Position numbers and translations under genes: made by a program. This document shows positions 20,008-28,345 of a DNA stretch of 64,000 nt, one piece after another (the first letter of the stretch is position 1; each line of letters begins with the position of its first letter). Source of the stretch: Yponomeuta sedellus (Eukaryota > Arthropoda > Insecta > Lepidoptera > Yponomeutidae); NCBI GenBank assembly GCA_934045075.1, contig OW203751.1, positions 7,885,822 to 7,949,821 on the forward strand, written 5' to 3'. The notes under the pieces were generated by a model that ran no database searches, had not been told where the DNA came from, and saw only the letters and a program-made list of their open reading frames with translations.

Positions 20008-20155
20008 AGAGTTCATGGTGAACGCGATGGACGCGGAGGAGTTGCGCCAGTCGATAAGGCGCTCTAAGCGCTGGAGAGAGGGCAGCAATTTGGATGCAGG
20101 CAGCAGCGTCGCCGGGACCTCGCCTTCCTCGCCGCAGCATTCTGATGACGACGAG
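20008..20155 (+). CDS. Wdr62: WDR62/MAPKBP1-like scaffold, visible exon 12 (basic motif)
   Basis: This 148-nt exon is phase 2 in, phase 0 out, with donor GTGAGA. It reads EFMVNAMDAEELRQSIRRSK, RWREGSNLDAGSSVAGTSPS and SPQHSDDDE. The xFMxNxMDAExLRQSxRRxK block is one of the most conserved segments after the propeller and is predicted helical. The true acceptor at 20006-20007 is the last of a series of near-identical acceptors. The real exon is recognised because only it stays open and joins in frame with exons 11 and 13. Confidence 0.92.
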
Positions 20156-20329
20156 GTGAGATAGGATGAGAATATTCTCTGTGTAAAAGATGAATTCCAG
20201 CAAACCTATTTTCAGATTTCAAATATTTTTTATACCCTCGGCAAAAATTACAAAAGTTAATTATGAATAGATGTAATTTTTGTCGAGGGTAGTAAACTAA
20301 CAGTTAATGCTTTCAAAAAGACGCCTGTG
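20156..20329. other. Intron with an inverted repeat
   Basis: TACCCTCGGCAAAAATTACA (20232-20251) is mirrored by TGTAATTTTTGTCGAGGGTA (20271-20290), making a compact hairpin element of about 60 bp. Confidence 0.6.
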
Positions 20330-20432
20330 ACCTCAGTCATCCGAGACCACGGCGGCACCTAAAAAAGTGCCGAAACGTCGGAAAATTGTAAAAATGTAAT
20401 AAACGAGTGAAATCCGTATAAAAACAGTTCTA
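20330..20432 (+). repeat. F2 repeat terminus
   Basis: CAGTCATCCGAGACCACGGC, a GGCACCTAAAAAAGTGCC hairpin, GAAACGTCGG and ATGTAATAAACGAG, the F2 end in a single orientation. Confidence 0.6.
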
Positions 20433-20530
20433 TTTGTTTTACTTTACCTGGATGGGCGTAACCCGAACTATTTTAATATGAAGAAACCGGCCAAGTGTGA
20501 GTTGGATTTTCCCACCGAGGGTTCCTTCGA

Positions 20531-20632
20531 TATAAACCCTTTGTATGTCCCCACTGCTGGAGCCACACTCTTTCTTCATCGCAGTAAGGTTAGGCCATAT
20601 TCCACCACGGGGGCCAAGTCCGGATTGGTTAT
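20531..20632 (-). repeat. R1 5S-derived SINE, 3' fragment
   Basis: Diverged 3' fragment with TGTATGTCCCCACTGCTGG and CCACGGGGGCCAAGTCCGG. Confidence 0.7.
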
Positions 20633-20754
20633 TATTGGTGGGTTGATTATTGCATACATTAAATGAAATATGCAAGTTAAATTGCAATGAACAATAGACT
20701 CCGACGCGGTTCGATCCGATTCCAATGCAGGCTGACCAATGACTTTGTTTCCTA

Positions 20755-21065
20755 AGTTATATTTGTCAAGTGTGTAATAGCAATACCACTCGCTAACGGT
20801 GAAGGAAACCACCCCGAGGGATCTTGAGTGTCTGAGGTGTTCAAACACCTATGAACACCCGGTATTTGAATACCTCAGACTCACTGGTTTTAGGAGCAAT
20901 GCCAGTCGCTAAGTGTGAAGAAAAACTTTGTGAGGAAACCCGAGAGTCTGAAGTGTTTAAAGCGCTTGAGAGTGCCAATCATTGGTGGGCTCGCGTGGTG
21001 ATCAAGCCCGTACACTCTGTGAGAAGGTCTGTGCTCTGCAGTGGGACGATTGTCTTTATGTATGT
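20755..21065 (+). repeat. S4 SINE-type body, two tandem pieces
   Basis: Two starts (GCAATACCACTCGCTAACGG and GCAATGCCAGTCGCTAAGTG) are each followed by GTGAAG and a GAGTGTCTGAGGTGTT-like segment; the second continues to GAAGGTCTGTGCTCTGCAG. Confidence 0.6.
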
Positions 21066-21097
21066 TTTTTTTAACGAAATCTTTCGTAAGCTTAAGT

Positions 21098-21342
21098 CCG
21101 TACTTCCGTGCTTGACAAGGCACGTTAAGCCGTTGGTGCCGTCATGTAAGGCCATACATAAGGTTAGGCCATACTCCACCACGGGGGCCAAGTCCGGGTT
21201 GGTGGAGGTTTGTAAGACAGTGGCGGGCCTTACTGTCAGAAGTTATCAAACCGCCCGTAAGGCCTCTGATATGGCTTAACGGCTGCCATCACATGACAGC
21301 CGGCACCCACGGCTTAGCGGGCCTTGCGAAGCACGGAATATT
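21098..21342 (-). repeat. R1 5S-derived SINE, rearranged
   Basis: A short plus-strand piece (21105-21145, TTCCGTGCTTGACAAGGCAC) is joined to a longer minus-strand piece (21165-21342), so one copy was partly inverted. Confidence 0.7.
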
Positions 21343-21370
21343 TTAATTAAGGCCAACATTTTGCCTCCAG

Positions 21371-21518
21371 GTCTCCACACCGTCCGGCGACAACGCGGAA
21401 CGGAACCCGCTGTCCGGCTCTTGCGAGTCGCTCGACACGACCGGCAGACGCGGACACTACCTCAAATCGGCCTTTGACAGCTTGAGCGGAGCGGAAATGG
21501 ACGCTGCTCACAATGGCG
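21371..21518 (+). CDS. Wdr62: WDR62/MAPKBP1-like scaffold, visible exon 13
   Basis: This 148-nt exon is phase 0 in after TTGCCTCCAG and phase 1 out at GTGAGA. It reads VSTPSGDNAERNPLSGSCES, LDTTGRRGHYLKSAFDSLSG and AEMDAAHNG. The last third is duplicated twice downstream. Reading past the first donor stays in frame as far as the second donor at 21672, so a 51-codon extension is possible by donor choice. Confidence 0.87.
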
Positions 21519-21830
21519 GTGAGATTTATTCTTATATCTCTCTGACTCATTCTGTCTTTCTCTGTCTCTCTACCTATCTGGCTGTATCTCTTTCTCTCTC
21601 TGTCTTCCACCACCTCAAGTCGGCCGTTAACAGCTTGAGCGGAGCGGAAATGGCCGCCTCTCACAATGGCGGTGAGATTTCTTTCTCCGTATCTCTCTGA
21701 CTCCTTCATTCCGTCTTTCTCTGTCTTTGCCTCTCTCCCTATCTCTCTCTGTCTTCCACTACCTCAAGTCGGCTTTTGATAGTTGAAGCAGAGCGGAAAT
21801 GGACTCAATGGTGGTGAGATTTCGTTTCGT
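21519..21830 (+). repeat. Two decoy copies of the exon 13 3' end and donor
   Basis: CTCAAGTCGGCCGTTAACAG to AATGGCGGTGAGATT (donor GT at 21672) and a third, decayed copy with donor GT at 21814 repeat the end of exon 13 at 153- and 142-bp intervals. Copy two keeps the reading frame; copy three has a TGA. CT-rich spacers separate the copies. Confidence 0.9.
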
Positions 21831-22285
21831 TGTCTGTCTCTCTCGCTTCCTCAATGTATCACTCGCTCTTTTTTCATTTCTTTCTCAGTTTACTTAGTTT
21901 TTCTTTCTCTCTCTCTCTCTCTCTCTTTCCCTCTATGTGACTCCTTTTAACTTCCTTCCTGCTGTCATTATTCTGTCATTATTCTGAAATGAAACGGACG
22001 ACTACGATTTCGTTAGTCTGTGGTGTATTCTAGTATGGTTTATGGTCAGAAACGTCTAGTTCTTAGTTGGTTGACAGTCGCGCACGATTAGACGTGCGTG
22101 ATCCTTTTAGTCTATGCTTTGGAAACGCTCGGGTTTTCGTTGTTCTGGCAACACTTTTGGTGTCTATGGAGTGCTCAAGTTAGCTAGCCTGTTGGACTTA
22201 GCCTTGTAAAGTTGGCAAGCCTGGAAACACTCCGGAGCTTATGAGGGAAGTCACGTTTAAATAAACGACATTATTATAGTTGCCA
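21831..22285. other. CT-rich intron, otherwise unassigned
   Basis: Polypyrimidine runs to about 21940, then unassigned sequence. Confidence 0.5.
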
Positions 22286-22289
22286 GTAT

Positions 22290-22780
22290 CATTAAAAACC
22301 TATTTAGAGGCTAAAAATTCCACCCATGCTAGGATTCGAACCCGCGACCTCTGGCTATCCGTCCAGCGCTCTTTCCAACTGAGCTAATGGGCGACTCACC
22401 GGCATGAGTGAAATTTCGAACCTATTTACAATATTCTCTGTATTACGTACAGGCAGCAACATCTGGCTGAAGTAATTTGCATCACTTGCAGCCCCGAGTA
22501 CCTACTTTGCAGTATCGCATTATAAAAATAATATAATAATGTGGGTACACATTATTATATTATTTTTAATGCACTAACCCGTGCTAAGGACAACTTCAAA
22601 AACATATTTAGAGGCTAAAAAACCGCCGGTGAGTCGCCCATTAGCTCAGTTGGAAAGAACGCTGGCACGGATAGCTAGAGGTCGCGGGTTCGAATCCCGG
22701 CATGGGTGGAATTTTAAGCCTCTAAATAGGTTTTTAAAGTTGTCCTTAGCACGGATTAGTGTATTAAAAATAATATAGCC
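22290..22780. repeat. T1 pair, inverted then direct
   Basis: Minus-strand copy (22290-22535) with body and core, then a body-less plus-strand copy (22560-22780). Confidence 0.75.
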
Positions 22781-23021
22781 AGTATCATGTCATACTTGCC
22801 GCGTTTCCAAGTGCTTAATTACAATGTAAACTGTGAAGTGGTTTTCCTGTGATATCCTATACGCCCATCACCCATGTCACTACTAACCGCATCGCACCAA
22901 CCCCCCCCCCCCCCTCCCACCCCCTCACTTGGACATATAGCTACGTTAAATATTACATATTCAAAGCGCTAACGCAGTCCTTATTCCGGAGTACTAACAT
23001 TGTCAACTTGCCAACCCACAG

Positions 23022-23179
23022 GAAACACATCCCTGTCGGCGCAGCACCTCTCCCGGGCGCCCCCCCCGCGGCCCCTCCCCGCGCCGCGCACCCCCGTCCG
23101 CGCCCTCGACCCGGAAGCAGCCAGGAGACGGGACGAACTCAACAGGAGAATACTGGAGACACGGAGACAGCTGGAGAGC
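23022..23179 (+). CDS. Wdr62: WDR62/MAPKBP1-like scaffold, visible exon 14 (Pro-rich then coiled coil)
   Basis: This 158-nt exon is phase 1 in after CAACCCACAG, phase 0 out at GTGAGT. It reads NTSLSAQHLSRAPPPRPLPA, PRTPVRALDPEAARRRDELN and RRILETRRQLES. The C-terminal part has heptad character (RRRDELNRRILETRRQLES) and could be the start of the coiled coil that follows the Pro-rich linker in this family. It is the most GC-rich exon. A 71-bp tandem copy of its donor lies directly downstream. Confidence 0.87.
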
Positions 23180-23325
23180 GTGAGTAGACCTTATTTGTGA
23201 GGCTATAGGGGCCAGAATGGATCTGGAGTAGGTTAGGTGGAGTGCTGAGCGTGAGTAGACGTTATTTTCATGGGCTAGAAAGTATCTGAAGTAGGCTTGG
23301 TGTAAGGGAGCTTTCTGAGGTTTTA
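23180..23325 (+). repeat. Decoy copy of the exon 14 donor
   Basis: GAGCGTGAGTAGACCTTATT at the true border recurs as GAGCGTGAGTAGACGTTATT with GT at 23251, 71 bp away; the next 50 bp also match (ATCTGGAGTAGG.TTGG / ATCTGAAGTAGGCTTGG). Use of the second donor meets TGA after seven codons. Confidence 0.85.
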
Positions 23326-23419
23326 AAGGATAAAATGCATTTGAAACGGACTCGGAAGGAGAAGAAGAGAAGGCCTGTGCTCTGCAAAATATCACGTGTT
23401 TACCCTCTTAAGCACTATA

Positions 23420-24125
23420 CTATTATACTATTTTTATTTTTAACGGGTTAGTGCATTAAAAATAAAAATAGTATAATCATGTGGTACAGTGATATCGTTC
23501 CGATGTTAAAACCTAACTGCAAAAGTAGGTAGTCGGGGCTGTAAGTAATGCAATTTGCTTAAGTCCGATGTCGCTGCCTGTACGTAATACAGAGAATAGT
23601 GTAAAGAGGTTCGAAATTTCACTGATGCCGTGAGTCGCCCATTGGCTCAATTGGTAGAGCGCTGGCACGGATAGCCAGAGGTTGCGGGTTCGAATCCCGG
23701 CATGGGTGAAATTTTTAGCCTCTAAATAGGTTTTTAAACTCTAAATAGGTTTTTAAATTTGTTCCTTAGCACGGGTTAGTGCATTAAAAATAAAAATAGT
23801 GTAATCATGTGGGTACAGTGATATCGTTCCGATGTTAAACCTAACTGCAAAGTAGGTAGTCGGGGCTGTAAGTAATGCAATTTGCTTAAGTCCGATGTCG
23901 CTGCCTGTACGTAATACAGAGAATATTGTAAAGAGGTTCGAAATTTCACTGATGCCGTGAGTCGCCCATTGGCTCAATTGGTAGAGCGCTGGCACGGATA
24001 GCCAGAGGTTGCGGGTTCGAATCCCGGCATGGGTGAAATTTTTAGCCTCTAAATAGGTCACTATACTATTTTTATTTTTAATGCACTAACCCGTGCTAAG
24101 GACAATTTTTGGCCTCTAAATAGGC
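23420..24125 (+). repeat. T1 cluster, two near-identical copies
   Basis: Copies at about 23440-23745 and 23745-24060 share a 5' extension (ATGTGG.TACAGTGATATCGT), body, core and right arm; a left-arm fragment follows. Confidence 0.8.
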
Positions 24126-24221
24126 TCTTAAGCACTCTTTTCCTTGTTTCTAACTATGAGTGGACTTGATTGCTAAGTGAAAATAGAGTTCAATTTATGA
24201 TGGGTACTATTATACTTTTTT

Positions 24222-24420
24222 TGCGGTGGTAGCTCAGTGGGTAGAACCATGGACTGGCAAGCGAAAGCCCCAGGTTCGATCCCGAGTGCAGGCATGTACC
24301 AATGACTTTGTTTAATTTCAAAGCTACGTACATTTGCGAATTTGTAGTCGCAATACCACACGCTAACTGTGAAGGAAAACATCGTGAGGAAACCCGCGGC
24401 TTGGTTGGCTCCGCACGTAT
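24222..24420 (+). repeat. S4 tRNA-derived SINE with intact head
   Basis: A box GGTAGCTCAGTGGG and B box AGGTTCGATCCCG mark the tRNA-like head; the body has GCAATACCACACGCTAACTG and GAAAACATCGTGAGGAAACC as in other S4 copies. Confidence 0.75.
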
Positions 24421-24454
24421 TGACTAGTCTTTCCTGTGGGCTAGGCCGACTAAG

Positions 24455-24635
24455 CTGTCAGGATGGTATAGGTGCTGGGCAAGCCTAAAAACTATCTATA
24501 AAACCATGTCCCAGGCACTACAGCGTCGGAGTGGTCCCTTCACCCATCTAGTGTGTGAGTGAAGATACCACTGGACGCTGTATAAATCATCTCATTAAGT
24601 AGATGCAAAAAGGCCAATATTTATTTATATTATAC
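24455..24635 (+). repeat. F5 repeat
   Basis: Contains CCATGTCCCAGGCACTACAG, AGATACCACTGGACGCTG and AATCATCTCATTAAGTAGAT. An inverted copy lies at 59405-59545. Confidence 0.65.
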
Positions 24636-24641
24636 TTTTTT

Positions 24642-24890
24642 TTATGTAGCCTCAATTGTGTCCCACTGCTGGGCAAAGGCCTCCCCTTTTGTCTTCCACT
24701 CCTCCCTGTTCAAGGCCACCTCCTGCCAGTCCGGTAGAAAGGTCGCGAGGTCGTCCCGCCGTCCTCGCTTGGGTCGGCCACGTTTGCGATATCCGTCGCG
24801 CGGAACCCAGTCAGTGACGATTTTTGCCCACCTCTTCGGGCCCATACGGCTTCGATGGCCCGCTCAGTTCCACTTCAGCTTAGCGGTTGC
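24642..24890 (-). pseudogene. LINE polymerase C-terminal fragment (RTE-like)
   Basis: Minus-strand frame ends ...AFAQQWDTIEAT and contains WVPRDGYRKRGRPKRGRRDD, the GRPxxRWxDD-type C-terminal box seen in RTE and related LINEs. No catalytic motifs. The plus-strand phrase CCCACTGCTGGGCAAAGGCC is its usual lepidopteran hallmark. Confidence 0.75.
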
Positions 24891-24967
24891 AGCTCCAACA
24901 TCGACAATTTTGGTTCTGGACCGTAGCATTGTATTACGAATTCTGTCCCCCCTGCCATCACGATTTT

Positions 24968-26005
24968 TCGTTCGACTATATTGAAGCCCATACCGTGATT
25001 AAATCGTTTAAAAAGCTAAAGCTTAAAAAAACTGAGGACTTATGGGGTATGTCAGTAACAGTAGTTAGCTCAGTAATCGATACCCTAGCACCCCATTTAG
25101 CCAAAATCTTTAACAAATGTTTAGATGAGGGTATATTCCCTGATCTAATGAAATATAGTAGGCTCGTTCCTTTATTTAAAAGTGGTGATAAGCAAGATCC
25201 CACAAATTTCAGACCAGTCTCAGTTCTACCCGTTTTGAGTAAAATATTCGAGAAGATAGTTCTAGGTCAGCTGCTTACACATTTCAATGACTATCAACTT
25301 CTCCATGGTCAGCAATTCGGCTTTACGCAAGGGCGCTCTACAACGGACGCCGGCGTCATGTTAGTTAAACATATATTTAGTGCATGGGAAGAGCGCAAGG
25401 ATGCTATAGGCGTATTCTGTGACTTGTCGAAAGCATTCGATTGCGTTGACCATAAAACACTTCTTTTAAAATTAAAGCACTATGGTATAAACGGGAATAG
25501 CCTAAAACTTATAACATCATATTTAGAAGGGGGAGTTCAAAGAGCTGATATAAATAGAACTAAATCTTCAGGGTCTGAGGTCAGGATAGGAGTGCCACAG
25601 AGATCCATTTTGGGGCCGTTCCTCTTCCTCGTATATGTAAATGATTTGCCGTTCATGGTTCAAAATATGTCAGAGATAGTATTATTTGCAGATGACACGT
25701 CACTTATTTTTAAAATTAAGAGACAAGAAAATGACCTTGACAATGCAAATAATGCTCTCTCTCGGGTACTAAATTGGTTTACTTCTAATAACTTATTGTT
25801 AAATTCAAAAAAGACGAAATGTATAAAGTTCACTCTTCCAAATGTCAAAACGGTAGACAGCAATGTTTTACTGGGGAATGACAAATTAGACCTTGTGAAT
25901 GAAACTGTATTTCTAGGTATCAGAATTGATGCAAAGCTTCAATGGGGTCCTCATATAGAAAAATTAGCAAATAGGCTTAGTTCAGCAGCATATGCAGTCA
26001 AAAGA
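24968..26005 (+). mobile_element. LINE A1 segment 1, reverse transcriptase (CR1/Jockey superfamily)
   Basis: The reading frame carries RLVPLFKSGDK, NFRPVSVLPVLSKIFEK, FGFTQGRSTTDA, VFCDLSKAFDCVDH, FLFLVYVNDLP and FADDTSL, the ordered RT motifs of a CR1/Jockey-type non-LTR element, possibly Daphne-like. The conserved PQGSxLGP is PQRSILGP here, a likely inactivating change. The endonuclease is missing, so this is a 5'-truncated copy. The frame is cut at SAAYAVKR by insertion of B and C, and resumes at 32206 and 38734. Confidence 0.85.
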
Positions 26006-26009
26006 CTAA

Positions 26010-27004
26010 AACTATATTTAGGTCCAAATATAAAATATTGTTGCTTAGCGAACAGAAGTTGGTTCCCTAACACCCGGAGCCTTTTAAAATCTTAACATTT
26101 ACAGAGTTAGTTAGATCCTGTACGATTGCACTTACAGATCTACATAGTCTATAAATATAACCTTTTCTGACATTCTTACAAAATTATTTATTATTATTTT
26201 ATGATTATGCAATTCACTGTGCTTTGTTTTGTTAGCCATTTGTATTAACTTCGACTGTATCGAAGTTTGACAAATGAGAATTATGTAAGTACATTATTAT
26301 TATGAGTGCAAATACTCACGACATTTTATTTTAACTATTTCATTACTCAATCAATTTGTTTCATTATTTACCCACTTTTGACATGACCACACCAATTTAT
26401 CGTACAATTAATCTTATGCTCAAATTAACATCGTATTTTATTGATATATTATATTAATTTATACAATTTTAATTGACAATTCGTTTTTTTCACGTAATTA
26501 TTTAATATTACATTGTAGCCAACCCATATATATATACATATGACGAACGGAACGTGGCGGTACAAGTTTCACACAGCTGTTAATTTGGTTCATATTTTTA
26601 TTGTTTACAATTATAATCGACAGTCTAAAGCACAGCACGGGCATACAAAAGTGCAGTTCTAGTTTGGAGCCATCGATCTCAGCTAGAATACCGCTGAGGA
26701 ACCACCGGAATCGTGAGTTATATCAAAAATTAACTCTCATATATCTTCAAGAAGGTAACCCAACGACTTATGGTAGAAAGAGAAGGCGATATTTACACGT
26801 CAGAATTAATTGACGTTGCCACTTTTGACAACCGACCGACCAATCGTGGATCGAAGAGCGCTGTCAAGCTGCCGTCAGTGTCACGGGCGTTTCTCTTCAC
26901 GCAGTATCCATCACTTAGCAAACGTCAGAGGGGGCGATTCTAAGAGACAATAGACTTTCACAGATTGTAAGATAGTATTATTTCATACAACCCTGCCAAT
27001 AAAA
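26010..27004 (+). promoter_or_regulatory. 5' UTR of LINE C
   Basis: About 1 kb without long ORF between the target repeat and the ORF1 ATG. An internal promoter is expected for this class, but no specific motif is clear. Confidence 0.5.
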
Positions 27005-28057
27005 ATGGAGGTCGATGGACCGTACTTACGTTGCGCTGCGTGCTGTCAAGATATTGCCGAAGGAGAATACTACGCATGTACTGCCTGCGATAACAGACTG
27101 CATAAAAATTGTCTGTACGACTCAATAGTACTAGATCCAACGGATGCCACGGAACTCACTTGCATTTGTTCGGAATGCAAAAATAAGGTACCAAAGAGCG
27201 ATAATACCAATACACCCGTGAGACACGAATATGCGGACACTAGACACGACCAGGCAAATGTAACACATAGAAGAAACAAGACATTTACCTTAGACACCTC
27301 AATGGATGGCGCCGATCACGGTAACTTCGACATGACGCTTATATTGATGGAGATGCGACAGATAAAGGACGCCATCGATATTCTTACAAAACAAAATAAA
27401 GAGATCGCCCTGTTACGAAAGGAAGTTCTCGACTTAAAAAGTCAGCTGAGTGCTACACACGCCAGTTCTGAAACATCGGTAGCACGGGACATGGAGATTT
27501 CTAACCTACAGACCACTGTTATTGAACTTCAACAATCACTCAGGACACATGAACAACAGTCTTTGAGAATCGAACTTGAAATCGCAGGGATGCCGGAGCA
27601 TGACAACGAAAATCTGAGCCATGTGGTACTTCTCGCATCAAAAAAGATTGGTGTGGACCTTGCTGAGGCGGATGTCGATGGGATTTACCGAGCAGGCCCA
27701 AAGCAACCAAAGACAATAAGGCATCTGTCGACAGATAACCAAATGCCACGTCCAATTGTGGTAAAACTGGTACGTCGTGCGAAGCGCGATCAACTCGTCA
27801 AAGCTGCTAGAGCTCGGAGTAGTCTATCATCGGAAGAGATAGTCACTGGTGCCACTACCAGACTCTACTTCAACGAACGTCTGACGAAGGAAAACCGAAC
27901 TCTTTTTCGGGACGCTAGGCAGCGCTCCAAGCAACACAACTTTCGCTTCTGTTGGGTCAGAAACGGCTGTATCTACGTGCGAAAAGCAGAGAAAAAACCT
28001 GCCATACCGATTCGATCTGAACAAGACCTGGATCAACACGTCGGAGCGGCCTCCTAA
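27005..28057 (+). CDS. LINE C ORF1, PHD-like finger plus FP25K-like nucleic-acid chaperone
   Basis: 350 codons from ATG at 27005. Residues about 7-62 form a Cys/His finger of PHD type (CAACC, CTACDNRLHKNC, CICSEC). Residues about 110-190 are a coiled coil (MRQIKDAIDILTKQNKEIAL onward). Residues about 190-335 resemble the baculovirus FP25K-like domain common in lepidopteran CR1-type ORF1 proteins (IAGMPE, GIYRAGPK, RPIVVKLVRRAKRDQL, YFNERLTKENRTLF). Such proteins bind element RNA and form the particle used in retrotransposition. Intact. Confidence 0.85.
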   Translation: MEVDGPYLRCAACCQDIAEGEYYACTACDNRLHKNCLYDSIVLDPTDATELTCICSECKNKVPKSDNTNTPVRHEYADTRHDQANVTHRRNKTFTLDTSMDGADHGNFDMTLILMEMRQIKDAIDILTKQNKEIALLRKEVLDLKSQLSATHASSETSVARDMEISNLQTTVIELQQSLRTHEQQSLRIELEIAGMPEHDNENLSHVVLLASKKIGVDLAEADVDGIYRAGPKQPKTIRHLSTDNQMPRPIVVKLVRRAKRDQLVKAARARSSLSSEEIVTGATTRLYFNERLTKENRTLFRDARQRSKQHNFRFCWVRNGCIYVRKAEKKPAIPIRSEQDLDQHVGAAS

Positions 28058-28345
28058 CTTGGTTTTTATTGTTTGCATCGTCGCGCTTCACGGCTGTATC
28101 TATTGGCAATCTTTTTACCGTAGCTCATTAATCGAAACTATCTCCCACACACATAAATCTCGCAATACGCTTAACAACTTCCACATTCACAATATAATAC
28201 AGTATACACACGATTTATTCCACGGACACTCCTCACAAATAACGAACACACCAAACTCACACCAATTAGAGACGGAAAAGACAATTAATCACAAATTCCT
28301 ACTAAAAAGTTATGATCACATTACCTGTAATAACCAAATTTATAA

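Noticed and set aside
24642..24984. Plus-strand ORF opposite the RTE-like fragment as the true start of LINE A1
   Set aside because: The first codons are antisense to the RTE-like tail; recognisable A1 protein begins only near 24968.
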